Shown: piece by piece, positions 43,779-52,792 of the stretch | Layout: each line of letters begins with the position of its first letter | Position numbering within the stretch: position 1 is the first letter of the stretch | Assembly (NCBI GenBank): GCA_965215315.1 | Contig: CBDCDB010000008.1 | Location: 1,736,001-1,800,000, forward strand | Origin: Truepera sp965215315 | GTDB lineage: Bacteria > Deinococcota > Deinococci > Deinococcales > Trueperaceae | Reading direction: 5' to 3' | Length of the DNA: 64,000 bases | Notes under the pieces: model-generated | Databases searched by the model: none | What the model saw: only the letters and a program-made list of their open reading frames with translations | What the model was told of the DNA's origin: nothing | Made by a program: the position numbers and the translations under genes

Positions 43779-44957
43779 ATGAAAAAAGTTCTGCTTACAT
43801 CGGTAACAGCTCTCGCGTTTGGCGGGGTCATGGGAGGGGCACTGGCGCAGAACAGTTTCCCCGATGTACCCGGCGACTCTTACGCCGCCGACGCGGTGTC
43901 GCAGCTCGTTGAGCTGGGCATTGTCAACGGCTTTCCCGACGGAACGTTTCGCGGGAACGAAGCCTTCACGCGCTACCAGGCTGCGCTTGTCGTCAGCCGC
44001 CTCTTGAGCGTCATTGACGAGAACACCGCTGCTGCGGGTGCGCTCAGCGAAGAAGATTTGGCTACGGTCAACAACGCCGTCGCCGAGCTGCAAAACCAGC
44101 TCGGGTCGCTGACCGACCGGATAAGTGCGCTCGAGAGTGCCCCTTCAGGCAACGACGAAGCGTTAAGCGCTCTGACCGACCGTGTGAGTGCGCTCGAGTC
44201 GGCTGCCCCTAAAGGCGACCTTACTGATTCGTTTACAGCGCTTGAAGGCCGCGTCGCCGCACTCGAGCAGGCTCCGGCACCCACTGCCCCCGGCCCTGAC
44301 GTTACAGCGCTCCAGGAGCAGGTCACAGCGCTCAACCGGCAGGTCAACAACCTTAGAAACCGACTCGATACCGCAAGCACGCCTACAGTGGAAGAACCCA
44401 CGCCCGAAGAACCTCCTGTTGACATCACACCCGTAGCAGCGCCCGATACGGTTTCACTCGGTAGTGAACGCGGCAAGTTCCATTTCGGCGTCGGCGGCTT
44501 TTACGAGATCGGGTACACCAACCCTGAGCCTAGTGGCGGCGGCACGTTTAGCTTTTTGGACGGTATCCGGATTCGTCCCCGCGTGATCATCGGCGTTGAC
44601 GATATCGTGTCAGGTTTCGGTATTCGCGCTGCGGCCGACTACGGGCGTCAGTCTCTCATCGGCTCCGGTTCACTCGCAGCCTCGGGTCATATCACCTACA
44701 CACTCGGTTCCTCAGGGGTTAGCGGCTATCTCGGTGTCGGAGGCGGTTATCAGTTCGCCGACCTTATCGCCGAGTCGGGCGTTAAGGAAGGTGCTTTCGC
44801 CGGTGCGCTGCTCGGCGCAGAGTTCGGCAACGGCCCCGTCACCTTCTTCGTTGAAGGTACCGCTGACTACTACTTCGACCTCATTGAAGTAAGAGGCTTT
44901 GAAGGCAACAAGACCATCTACCCGACGGTAGCTGTAGGCTTTAACCTTCGCCCGTAA
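43779..44957 (+). CDS. S-layer-homology/coiled-coil/beta-barrel envelope protein (SlpA-like)
   Basis: A 392-residue exported protein: signal peptide (about 1-23), one SLH domain (about 26-82, FPDVPGDSYAADAVSQL and GIVNGFPDGTF), a coiled coil (about 90-205) with repeated LTDRISALES-type heptads, a Pro/Glu linker (about 207-225) and a C-terminal beta-barrel (about 230-392). This layout is the outer-membrane anchor typical of Deinococcota and Terrabacteria with two membranes: SLH binds peptidoglycan-linked polymer, and the barrel sits in the outer membrane. It is shorter than Deinococcus SlpA (over 1000 residues). It has a strong terminator. Confidence 0.85.
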   Translation: MKKVLLTSVTALAFGGVMGGALAQNSFPDVPGDSYAADAVSQLVELGIVNGFPDGTFRGNEAFTRYQAALVVSRLLSVIDENTAAAGALSEEDLATVNNAVAELQNQLGSLTDRISALESAPSGNDEALSALTDRVSALESAAPKGDLTDSFTALEGRVAALEQAPAPTAPGPDVTALQEQVTALNRQVNNLRNRLDTASTPTVEEPTPEEPPVDITPVAAPDTVSLGSERGKFHFGVGGFYEIGYTNPEPSGGGTFSFLDGIRIRPRVIIGVDDIVSGFGIRAAADYGRQSLIGSGSLAASGHITYTLGSSGVSGYLGVGGGYQFADLIAESGVKEGAFAGALLGAEFGNGPVTFFVEGTADYYFDLIEVRGFEGNKTIYPTVAVGFNLRP

Positions 44958-44995
44958 AAGCTACGCTAGTAAGACGCTGAAAAGTCAGAATGTTA

Positions 44996-45022
44996 AAAAG
45001 CCCCTCGACTGAGGGGCTTTTC
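44996..45022 (+). terminator. Rho-independent terminator of the SLH-protein gene
   Basis: AAAAGCCCCTC-GACT-GAGGGGCTTTT, an 11-bp perfect stem with a 4-base loop and flanking T-run. The following 170 bases up to 45191 show no gene. Confidence 0.92.
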
Positions 45023-45191
45023 GTTTTGCCGTTGGCGTCTTTACGGAAGATCGTAAGCAGATGGAAAGCGTGAAGTACCGTAGGCCCGTAAAGAGTGAGA
45101 CGACCCGGTGACTTTACGCTATGACTTAACCCAGTGCAGCTTCGTTGGGAATAGCCGTTACTACCTGCCGTCACAGCCTGCTGACCCGGCG

Positions 45192-46541
45192 CTAGGACCG
45201 ACCGAAGACTTTCGCAAAGGTTTTTACGGCGCTCGGCGACTCTGCTGCTGTAGGTTCAGTTGTAGTTTCGGTGACTGCGGCGTTGCCCCTTACATATTCG
45301 GTGCGGCGTACAGGCAGGCGTTCGGTAAGTGAGAGCGCGTAGTCTGAAAGGTGAGTCAGGTTTTCAAAAACGCCCTGCCGGAGGTGAAACTCACCGTTAT
45401 CGACGCGGCTGACGAGGTGAAACGGCGCGTCGCTGAGGAGGTTCAGCGTCGTCATAACCTGCTCGCGGGGGAGGTTCGTATCGACCATGATGTCCTCGAG
45501 CAAAAAGACCGCCGGAGCACGTAGAGCGGCGAGGCGTTGCAACACGATAGAAAAGTCGCCGCGAGCATCGACACGGTGTTCGATCATCCGTTCAAAACGC
45601 CGTAAACCCTCTTCAAACAGGCCACTCTGAGCAAAGTAGGGCTCAAGGTCAAAAGGGCTGATCGGCACTGCTGCCACGAGGTCGACAGCGCGTGCCAGCG
45701 CCTGCCACGACCAGAGCGTTGCGCGGGCCTCGAGCGCCGGGGATTGAAGCCGCAAGAGGTCTTCGTGAGCGCCGAACACAGCTAACTGTGTAGTTTTGAG
45801 TTCGCGGCGGCGGGCCAGGAGCTTCGTCCAGTCAAGACGTGACCCTTCGGCGAGCAGCTGTACCAACACGCTGTAAGGGCGGCGGCCTAGGTCAGCGTGC
45901 GCCAACAGCTGAACCGAACTGCGCGGCTCGAGGCGAAACCCGAAGCTTGTGAGCGCCTCCCGCGCCCGCGTGTGCAGTGACACGTCGCCGGTAGGGGCGG
46001 CAGAAAAAAGGTCGTCTCCCGGGGGTGTACGGTAAGGTCTGACCGTAGCGCGGCCCGGTTCAGCGTCGGCAGCGTCCGCCGGAACGAACTGCCAGCGCCC
46101 TTCGTACTTATGCAGGCGACCGTCCCCGGCGAGTACCGGAGCTAGCTCGAACCCGCTCGGCAGGTCGGGAAAAAGTTCGCGTATCTCCCGCTCAGACAGG
46201 GGCGCTTGCTCGACCACCCGGTCAACGAGCCGCCGCTGCACCTCGGGGTGCGTATAGTCTGCGAGACGCGGCTTGGCTTTGGGCGTCAGGGTGTAGGTGT
46301 CGCCGTCTCTGGCGATGACCACGAGATCGTTGGGCTCGAGCCCGTGCCGCGCGTAAAGTGGGCCCAACCCCGTGACGATGCGAGCTTCAATCAGCGTCAG
46401 AGCAAGCGTCTCACCGCTCGCCGTGTCTTTGGCTTGAACCTGTCCCTCACGCGGAAACAGCGCTTTAGCTGAAGGTGAAAGAAACATAAAGCCGCTTTTT
46501 AGGCAGTTACGGGTGATGTGGTAGGTATAAGTATTGGGCAT
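45192..46541 (-). CDS. Conserved-looking soluble protein of unknown function
   Basis: A 449-residue soluble protein. The N-terminal region (about 1-90) begins NTYTYHITRNCLKSGFMFLS and ends in a short beta-rich DTYTLTPKAK; a possible helix-turn-helix (LSEREIRELFPDLPSGF) follows. The C-terminus (about 330-430) looks like winged-helix sequence (LPREQVMTTLNLLSDAPFHLVSRVDNGEFHLRQG). I do not recognise the family; a DNA-binding role is only a guess. ATG 46541 has AGGTGG five bases away; the frame is open to TTG 46580. It is monocistronic. Confidence 0.6.
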   Translation of the reverse strand: MPNTYTYHITRNCLKSGFMFLSPSAKALFPREGQVQAKDTASGETLALTLIEARIVTGLGPLYARHGLEPNDLVVIARDGDTYTLTPKAKPRLADYTHPEVQRRLVDRVVEQAPLSEREIRELFPDLPSGFELAPVLAGDGRLHKYEGRWQFVPADAADAEPGRATVRPYRTPPGDDLFSAAPTGDVSLHTRAREALTSFGFRLEPRSSVQLLAHADLGRRPYSVLVQLLAEGSRLDWTKLLARRRELKTTQLAVFGAHEDLLRLQSPALEARATLWSWQALARAVDLVAAVPISPFDLEPYFAQSGLFEEGLRRFERMIEHRVDARGDFSIVLQRLAALRAPAVFLLEDIMVDTNLPREQVMTTLNLLSDAPFHLVSRVDNGEFHLRQGVFENLTHLSDYALSLTERLPVRRTEYVRGNAAVTETTTEPTAAESPSAVKTFAKVFGRS

Positions 46542-46984
46542 CGTCTCCACCTTTTCAGCGTCGCTAAATTGAGTCAGCAAGTCGGTTTAGCTCAGTTCTT
46601 TAGCGCCTGGTCTAGAGCGCTCGGCGCACGAGGTTATATCATGAGTTTATCAGACCCAATCCCCCGAGGTGATAAAGACCGGGCTCACCAAAACTACCGC
46701 GTGCCGGTCTCGAGGTGATGACTCTAAACACCCTTTCTTTCAGGCTGGCTACCAACAGTGTTGCAAAATATGCGTCTTGGACAACCTTTTACGGGGCGCT
46801 GCACTACCGAGTACTTCGTAAAAAACTCTGCGTAGCCTACCTGTGTGTATCAGCTTACAGTTGCTCGAGGGCCGCAAGATAACGGCCCCCGCAGCAGTGA
46901 AACCAGACCAAAACGGGCCATCCTATCTGTTTTTCCATTTGGCCGAACTTATAGGCGCTTCAGTTGATTTTCCTTGTCTACGGT
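46542..46984. other. Intergenic region with at most a tiny reading frame
   Basis: A 443-base gap. A 25-codon frame (ATG 46640 to 46717) has GAGG seven bases upstream, but no other support. GTTTAGCTCAGTTC near 46590 recalls a tRNA D-arm without the rest of a tRNA. Nothing else can be assigned. Confidence 0.3.
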
Positions 46985-47434
46985 TTAAGGAACAGCCAAG
47001 CGAAACTCGTCCGGGTGAAACGCTGGAGAGACAATACACGAAACCAGCGTCGGTTCGGTGCCGCGATTTTGCGCCGTTTGCCACACGCCAGGTGGGACGA
47101 GCTGTTGCGGCCTCTCCCTTCTGGCAAAGTCGGAGCCGAGGATGACCTCAAGTTCGGCGGCGGGCGTCTCCCCGTCCCCGCCCAAAGTGAGTGTCAGTGG
47201 GCTACCCAGATGGTAGAGCCACAGCTCCGCTGAAACGACGGCGTGCCACGTAGAAACCTCGCCGGGGTGAAGGAGAAAGTAGATGCTCGAGGCACTCGCC
47301 CGCGCCCCGCTGTAGCGCTCACCGAGCAGGAGTGAGGGCAACACGACTTCTGAGCGCCACAGCTCACGGTAGTAGCCCCCTTCGATGTGGGGCTCGAGGC
47401 CCAAAAGCTCGATCAAAGGTGAGCGTTCAACCAT
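46985..47434 (-). CDS. Cupin-family protein (DUF985)
   Basis: A 149-residue beta-barrel protein with the family marks LEPHIEGGYYRELWRS, ASSIYFLLHPGEVSTWHAV, ELWLYHLGSPLTL and the late VSPAFHPDEF. Members bind metal or sugar-like ligands, but their function is mostly unknown. It starts 12 bases downstream of the RNase R stop and is probably cotranscribed with it. Confidence 0.85.
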   Translation of the reverse strand: MVERSPLIELLGLEPHIEGGYYRELWRSEVVLPSLLLGERYSGARASASSIYFLLHPGEVSTWHAVVSAELWLYHLGSPLTLTLGGDGETPAAELEVILGSDFARRERPQQLVPPGVWQTAQNRGTEPTLVSCIVSPAFHPDEFRLAVP

Positions 47435-47446
47435 CCGGGCAGATAC

Positions 47447-49930
47447 TCACTTTTTGTGATGGTCGCCAAAGACCAGCACGCGGCGTTTACGTGCGGGCTC
47501 AGCCGGGACAGCCGGAGAAACGGCAACCGGCGGTTGGGTTTTGGCAGCCTCCCCCGTTCGCGCTCGACCCCGACTTGAGCCCCGCGTCGGCCTCACCTCA
47601 CGGCGTTTTAGGTCGTCACGCACGTCGTCGTCACGCGAGATGCCAGCCTCGGCTTCGTCAGGGTCGGCATCAAGCGCTCCGGCGTGACGTTCCGGCCCCC
47701 GATCTTTGGTGGGGCGCGCCACCCCGTTCGACGCGCCGCCTGCGGCGCTCAGCGGCGTTTTGAGGTGACGCGGCGCGTGCTGCTGTGTGGGCTCCCCTTC
47801 CTCGGGTTCGTCGGGCAGCTCAGCGCTGCTCGGGCCGAGGTCGATCTGCCGAATCGTCGGGTTCGCATTCAGGATACGCACCTCCATCCGACCGCCGAGC
47901 CGGAATTTTTTCTTACTCGATTTGCCGAGCATCATCATCTGCTCTTCGATATACATGTAGTAGTCGTCCTCGAGCTGCGACACATGCACCAAACCTTCGA
48001 CGCCGTTGGGCAGCGCGACGAAGATACCGAAGTTCGTAACGCCCGTAATCAGGCCGTTAAAGACCTCGCCGCGGTGCTCCTTGGCCCACCTCGAGTGGTA
48101 GTAGCGCGTCAGGTCGCGTTCGGCGTCTTCAGCCAAACGCTCGCGTTCGCTAACGTGTTCAGCTAGGGCCGGAAAGTCGCTCTTGAGGCGTTCTTTTAAG
48201 GTCGGCGAGAGGCGGTTTTGCAGCGACGCCCGTAGGACGCGGTGAACCACGAGGTCGGGGTAGCGGCGAATCGGTGAGGTGAAGTGCAGGTAGTGATCGA
48301 ACGCCAGCCCGAAATGCCCCATGTTCTCGGCGCTATAGCGGGCTTGTTTAAGGGAGCGCAAAAGAAGCGTGTTGACAAGTTGCGCTTCGGGTTTTCCAGC
48401 AGCCTCTTGAATAATGCGCTGCAGGTCTTCAGCGTCAACTTGCGTCATATCGAGCTTGTAACCGAGCCGCCCCAAACTGCCGACGAGCGCCTGCACTTTA
48501 GCCTCACTTGGGTCTTCGTGGACGCGGTACAAGGCGGGAATATCTTTTTTCGAGAGGTCTTGCGCCACCAGCCGGTTGGCTAAGAGCATCAGTTCTTCGA
48601 TGAGCTGCCGCGCCTGGTTCGGACGGATCGGCGTGACGCTGAGTTCGCCTTCGTCAGTGACGTCAACTTTGGCTTCGGTAAACTCGAAGTTGAGTGCGCC
48701 CTTCTCGAGCCTCGCCTCCCGCAACGTCTGCGTGAGTTTCAAAAGCTGCGTGATGTCGCGGCCCAGTTTACCTTTGCCTTTAGGGAGTTTTTCACCTTCG
48801 GCAAACGCCTGCACCTCTTCGTAGGTCAGACGGGCATCCGAAGTGATGACGGTCTCCTTGACCTCCATGTTTTTGACCTCACCGGTTTTACTCAGGTCGG
48901 CAAAAACCGAGAGCGTCAGGCGCGGCTCGCCCTCGACGAGTGAGCAAATCCCGTTCGACAAGGCTTCAGGCAGCATCGGCAACACCTGACCGGGCAGGTA
49001 TACGCTGGTCGCGCGTTCTTTGGCTTCGGAGTCTAAACTGGTGCCTTCAGCGACGTAGTACGACACGTCGGCGATGTGAACCCCGACGCGCAGCAGGGCA
49101 GCTTTGCCCTTGCCGATACGCTCCAAAGAGATCGCATCATCGAAGTCTTTGGCGTCGGCTCCGTCAATGGTAAAGGTATTCACACCGCGCATATCGGTGC
49201 GGCCGCTCATCATCTCCGCCGAGACCGTGCCGGGTACCGCTTCAGCTTCGGCGAGCGTTTTGGCGTCGAACTCGTCTTTAAGGTCAAACTTGACGATGAC
49301 AGCGCGTGTTTCGATTTCAGGTGAGTCGCCGTCGCCTAGTGACTCCTCGAGTTCCCCAAACGGGTCTTTCTCACCCGAGTCTTCAGGCCAGACGATTTTG
49401 ACGACGATGCGGGAGCCAGCAGTAAGTTTCCCCACCGAATCGGGCAGGAGCAGGATGCGTTCGCGCAGGCGCGGCGAATCGGGACGCAAGATGGCGTAGC
49501 CCCGAGAATATTCTAAAGTTCCGACTACGCGGTCGTGTTTACGCTCCAGCACGCGGACGATTTCACCCGAAGGTTTTTCGCCGCCACCCCGGTCGGGCCT
49601 TGCTAATACGCGGTCGCCGTCCCACGCGCCGTTCAGACTCTCCGCTGGCACAAACAGGTCTTTTTCGCCGGTATCGCCGTCTAGAATGACAAACCCGTAA
49701 CCGCCTGACGTGACCTGCAACCGTCCGGGCCGGAGGTTCATCTCTTGCGGCAAACCGTAGGTGCGGCGGCGGGTACGGATCAGCCGCCCCTCGTCAACGA
49801 GGGCGGCGAGTTCGCGGCGCAGGTCTTCGCGGTCGCTGAGTTTAAGTTGTCTTTGCACGTCCTGAAGATGCCAGGGTTTTTCAGGATGCTGCTGAAAGAA
49901 TGTGTAGAGCACTTCGCGGTCGATATCCAT
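47447..49930 (-). CDS. rnr: Ribonuclease R
   Basis: An 827-residue 3'-5' exoribonuclease. An N-terminal winged helix (about 1-65), two cold-shock domains (about 68-220), the RNB catalytic domain (about 240-570; DGADAKDFDDAISLE holds the catalytic Asp residues, then VHIADVSYYV and HYLHFTSPIRRYPDL) and an S1 domain (about 620-705) appear in order. A basic and acidic low-complexity tail (about 710-827) follows. It degrades structured RNA and takes part in rRNA quality control. Confidence 0.96.
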   Translation of the reverse strand: MDIDREVLYTFFQQHPEKPWHLQDVQRQLKLSDREDLRRELAALVDEGRLIRTRRRTYGLPQEMNLRPGRLQVTSGGYGFVILDGDTGEKDLFVPAESLNGAWDGDRVLARPDRGGGEKPSGEIVRVLERKHDRVVGTLEYSRGYAILRPDSPRLRERILLLPDSVGKLTAGSRIVVKIVWPEDSGEKDPFGELEESLGDGDSPEIETRAVIVKFDLKDEFDAKTLAEAEAVPGTVSAEMMSGRTDMRGVNTFTIDGADAKDFDDAISLERIGKGKAALLRVGVHIADVSYYVAEGTSLDSEAKERATSVYLPGQVLPMLPEALSNGICSLVEGEPRLTLSVFADLSKTGEVKNMEVKETVITSDARLTYEEVQAFAEGEKLPKGKGKLGRDITQLLKLTQTLREARLEKGALNFEFTEAKVDVTDEGELSVTPIRPNQARQLIEELMLLANRLVAQDLSKKDIPALYRVHEDPSEAKVQALVGSLGRLGYKLDMTQVDAEDLQRIIQEAAGKPEAQLVNTLLLRSLKQARYSAENMGHFGLAFDHYLHFTSPIRRYPDLVVHRVLRASLQNRLSPTLKERLKSDFPALAEHVSERERLAEDAERDLTRYYHSRWAKEHRGEVFNGLITGVTNFGIFVALPNGVEGLVHVSQLEDDYYMYIEEQMMMLGKSSKKKFRLGGRMEVRILNANPTIRQIDLGPSSAELPDEPEEGEPTQQHAPRHLKTPLSAAGGASNGVARPTKDRGPERHAGALDADPDEAEAGISRDDDVRDDLKRREVRPTRGSSRGRARTGEAAKTQPPVAVSPAVPAEPARKRRVLVFGDHHKK

Positions 49931-50057
49931 TAAAGGCTATTCTAGCGCGTTACCTGCGCCCGTAGCGCGTGCGCTAGACCAAAACCGGGACATTTCGCCC
50001 CACACGGGTAACGTGTCCTGTTAAACTATAATGACTGAGGCGTTTTGGAGGCGTGAC

Positions 50058-50345
50058 ATGGTGGGTAAGGCTATTTTATCGATGCTTTTGGGTTTAGGTT
50101 TAGCTGCGGTGCTGGCAGCTTGTAATCTCAGCCCCAATACGCAGCAGGGCGAAACGACCGTCTTGGACGGAGAGAACAACATCCAGATTTCTGGCGTTAT
50201 CGTCAAGCAGGACATGGCGAGCGGCGGCGCTAGCACCGCAGAAATAGCGGCAGCGAAAGCGCGAGTTCCGCATCAATTCAAGAAGAAGCCGCCGCTGAGC
50301 CTGTTCGACTTTGCGACGAACTGGAATCCGGGCAGCAACCGCTAA
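50058..50345 (+). CDS. Small lipoprotein of unknown function
   Basis: A 95-residue exported lipoprotein with the lipobox LAAC (Cys near residue 19). I choose ATG 50058 because GGAGG lies six bases upstream; the frame is open to 50031. The mature part (QISGVIVKQDMASGGAS, and the basic QFKKKPPLSLFDFATNWNPG) has no family I recognise. It is followed closely by another small unknown gene. Confidence 0.65.
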   Translation: MVGKAILSMLLGLGLAAVLAACNLSPNTQQGETTVLDGENNIQISGVIVKQDMASGGASTAEIAAAKARVPHQFKKKPPLSLFDFATNWNPGSNR

Positions 50346-50370
50346 AAATAGCGCCCGGCAAACGTAGCCG

Positions 50371-50715
50371 ATGACCGAGTTTTTAGACCATCCGCTCTAT
50401 TTCTTAGGGCGGTTTTATCCTAGCGTTCTCGATCCGGCACTTTTGCGTGTTGAGGGGCAACGCGTTGCGCTCTTTTTTACGGGTGAGGAAAAGGCTCAAG
50501 TCCACCTCATGAACCTTCCGCAAAACGAAACCGTAACCGTGCAGTGCGCGGCTGACCTCCGCGCTAAAGAAGAGCTTGTTACGGTGGCTCTAGCTCAGGG
50601 AGCCGTAGAGCTCTGGCTCGACGCCGCGCCGGACGGTGAACCTGTCCTGACGTATCCGCTAGCGGGGGCTCGAGACTACATCACGTCGTTCAAGCGGCAG
50701 AGCGCCTGTTTGTAA
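50371..50715 (+). CDS. Small soluble protein of unknown function
   Basis: A 114-residue protein starting at ATG 50371, 25 bases after the lipoprotein gene and possibly cotranscribed. Stretches such as LRVEGQRVALFFTGEEKAQVHLMNLP look protein-like, with alternating beta strands. No motif recognised. The end abuts the MITE/IS region. Confidence 0.5.
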   Translation: MTEFLDHPLYFLGRFYPSVLDPALLRVEGQRVALFFTGEEKAQVHLMNLPQNETVTVQCAADLRAKEELVTVALAQGAVELWLDAAPDGEPVLTYPLAGARDYITSFKRQSACL

Positions 50716-50813
50716 AGTCCTGTTTTTGACAGATCAGTTGGTTTGCAAAAAATTTGTTGAAGTTAACGCAATCAGTACGCACTCTGCGGTAGTAAGGCTT
50801 GAGAAAGTTGACT

Positions 50814-50994
50814 CTATTAGCAGGCATCAGCTGGTCAGCAACGTTCTCCGCCTGATTTGTACCGATTAGCACGTACATACTGAGATGATATAGCACTTAA
50901 GCGGTTGAAGGCTACCTTCATCACCACAGAATGTACGTGCTAGACGGTTTAGATGAATGTGGGGGCGTCTGTTCCCAGATAATACCTGCTATAG
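50814..50994. repeat. Foldback MITE-like element
   Basis: About 180 bp with inverted ends: AGCAGGCATCAGCTGG (50819-50834) against the reverse complement of 50974-50994 (AGCAGGTATTATCTGG). Inside lies a perfect 11-bp inverted repeat AGCACGTACAT (50868-50878) / ATGTACGTGCT (50931-50941), and near the centre GAAGG-CTA-CCTTC. The whole unit can fold into one long hairpin, ends near TA dinucleotides and has no gene. Its ends resemble those of the IS at 52188-53169, so that type of transposase could mobilise it. Confidence 0.65.
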
Positions 50995-51047
50995 TACATT
51001 GTCAGCGAAGAGTTGACCCATAGCAACACAGTGTCTAAAGTAAGCGA

Positions 51048-51494
51048 ATGAAAAAGCGCTATGGAATCAAGCTGAGTAAAATACAAAGGCAAGAGCTCGA
51101 ACGGCTAACAAAAGCGGGAGCGTGCCGGGTGAGGGTGTACAAACGGGCTAGGGCACTGTTACTGGCGGATGCCGGGGTAAGTGACGCCGAGATTCTCAAG
51201 CAAGCAGATATCAGTTTGGCAACGCTCAAGAGGATCCGCAAACGTTTTTGCGAAAGCCAGAGTAACGTCCAAGAGGTAGTAGCGGACAAGCCCAAACCAG
51301 GACGCCCAAGTCGCTTTAGTGGTGAACAGCGAGCGAAGATTACCGCTTTAGCATGTAGTGAGGCTCCTGAAGGCAGAAGCAGATGGACACTGAGACTGTT
51401 AGCGGATAAAGCTGTCGAGCTGGGCTTGGTTGAGACTGTTTCGCATGAGGGGGTCAGCGAGATACTGAAAAAAACGAGCTCAAACCCCACCTAA
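51048..51494 (+). CDS. IS630-family transposase, first frame (IS copy 1)
   Basis: A 148-codon frame with a helix-turn-helix N-terminus (VSDAEILKQADISLATLKRIRKRF) and the linker KPGRPSRFSGEQRAKITAL. Near its end, a run of seven A (51468-51474) precedes the second frame. A -1 slip there reads LKKNELKPHLKRCWCLGKL and joins the two parts in the usual IS630 way. The frame's own stop (51494) gives only the DNA-binding part. Confidence 0.8.
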   Translation: MKKRYGIKLSKIQRQELERLTKAGACRVRVYKRARALLLADAGVSDAEILKQADISLATLKRIRKRFCESQSNVQEVVADKPKPGRPSRFSGEQRAKITALACSEAPEGRSRWTLRLLADKAVELGLVETVSHEGVSEILKKTSSNPT

Positions 51495-52177
51495 AGCGGT
51501 GTTGGTGTTTGGGCAAGCTCACCTCTGCGTTCATTTGGCAAATGGAGCGGGTGCTTGATACTTACGCTCAGCCTTATGACCCCGACTATCCGGTACTTTG
51601 TTTTGATGAACGACCTTGTTATCTGATTGAACAGACCTTACAACCTGTAGCGATGAAAGCAGGCCAGGTCAAACGCGAGGACTACCATTATAAAGTCACG
51701 GCAAGTTGTTCAGTGCTCTTAGCGGTCGAGCCGCTTACCGGCAGGCGTTGGACTAGGCTCTATGACCACCGCCGACGGCAGGAATACACCGACTTTATGC
51801 AGTACTTAACGCAACAGTTCCCTCAAGCGCAGAAAATCAGGCTGGTGCAGGATAATCTCAACACCCATAACCCAGGCTCGTTTTATGCTGCTCTAGCACC
51901 GCAAGCTGCCTTCGAACTTGCCCAGCAGTTTGAGATGATTCATACCCCTAAGCACGCTTCTTGGCTTAACATGGCTGAACTTGAATTCTCCGCTTTAAGC
52001 AAACAGTGCCTAGACCGGCGCATTGCTCAACGTGACCGCCTTGAAACTGAACTTAACGCTTGGCAAACAGAGCGCAATCAAGCCCAAGTTAAGCTCAACT
52101 GGCAATTCTCCAAAGAAGCGGCTAGACACACCTTCAAACGTGCCTATACAGAGGTGAAGGTGTCAGTACCTCGCTGA
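51473..52177 (+). CDS. IS630-family transposase, catalytic part in the -1 frame (IS copy 1)
   Basis: About 235 codons from the slip site; the first internal start would be at 51509. DDE-type motifs: first Asp in YPVLCFDERPCYL, second in IRLVQDNLNTHN, and Glu in WLNMAELEFSAL. It should be made only as a fusion with the first frame, by ribosomal or transcriptional slippage on A7. It appears intact to the right end of the element. Confidence 0.82.
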   Translation, partial: NELKPHLKRCWCLGKLTSAFIWQMERVLDTYAQPYDPDYPVLCFDERPCYLIEQTLQPVAMKAGQVKREDYHYKVTASCSVLLAVEPLTGRRWTRLYDHRRRQEYTDFMQYLTQQFPQAQKIRLVQDNLNTHNPGSFYAALAPQAAFELAQQFEMIHTPKHASWLNMAELEFSALSKQCLDRRIAQRDRLETELNAWQTERNQAQVKLNWQFSKEAARHTFKRAYTEVKVSVPR

Positions 52178-52196
52178 CAGTGTAGTATGGCAATCA

Positions 52197-52742
52197 TCAT
52201 AAGTATTGAGTTGAGTAACCGCAGAGCCTGAACCAGGCTCTGGCATCTTGGAGGGTTATAGCGTTACAAGCATGTTTGATAGCATAGGAGAGCGTTTCTT
52301 GGGTAGGTGCCTGAGCTTTTCTAAGCAAGGCTTTAATTTTGGAGAAAGCGTTCTCGATGGGACTAAAGTCAGGTGAGTAAGTAGGCAGAAAAAGCAGCTG
52401 GCAGTCTTTTGCCTCGATGAGCTCACGAATCCGGCTGTCAATATGGATGCTGTAGTTATCTAAAATAACCAGCTGTCCTGGTAGCAGTGTTGGGCACAGC
52501 ACGTATTTGACGTAGGTGATAAAAGCTGCCGTGTTGACCGAGCCGGTCACGAGCCAAGGTGCTTGCATTCCTGAAGTCGATAGCGCGGCGATGAGGTTCG
52601 TGCGTTCGCCCGGATGGTAAGGCCCGCTGCTGTAAGCCCTTGCGCCATTTGAAGAACGCGCATAGGCTCGGTTCATGTTCAAGTGTGTACCGCTTTCGTC
52701 CACAAAGACTAGCTTGTCAGAATCAAGTCTTCGGCTCAGCAC
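52197..52742 (-). CDS. IS630-family transposase, catalytic part (IS copy 2)
   Basis: A 181-codon frame, open upstream to about 52796, with the DDE motifs KLVFVDESGTHL, LVILDNYSIH and LPTYSPDFSPIENAFSKIK. It lies in the -1 frame relative to the preceding part. Extension through AGAAAATAAAG gives KTRQPSERDEPARLEWWVLSR, joining the two parts as in complete family members. Confidence 0.83.
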   Translation of the reverse strand: MLSRRLDSDKLVFVDESGTHLNMNRAYARSSNGARAYSSGPYHPGERTNLIAALSTSGMQAPWLVTGSVNTAAFITYVKYVLCPTLLPGQLVILDNYSIHIDSRIRELIEAKDCQLLFLPTYSPDFSPIENAFSKIKALLRKAQAPTQETLSYAIKHACNAITLQDARAWFRLCGYSTQYL

Positions 52743-52792
52743 CCACCACTCGAGCCGTGCCGGTTCATCACGCTCACTCGGCTGACGAGTCT

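Larger units (their letters stand above)
50997..52182 (+). mobile_element. IS630-family insertion sequence (IS copy 1)
   Basis: A 1186-bp element with 14-bp inverted ends CATTGTCAGCGAAG (50997-51010) and CACTGTCAGCGAGG (reverse of 52169-52182), flanked on both sides by TA (50995-50996 and 52183-52184), the target duplication of this family. It carries a transposase in two frames. Confidence 0.85.

Noticed and set aside
46586..46660. Second tRNA-like stretch (GTTTAGCTCAGTTC)
   Set aside because: No T-arm or matching acceptor stem; the similarity is limited to about 12 bases.
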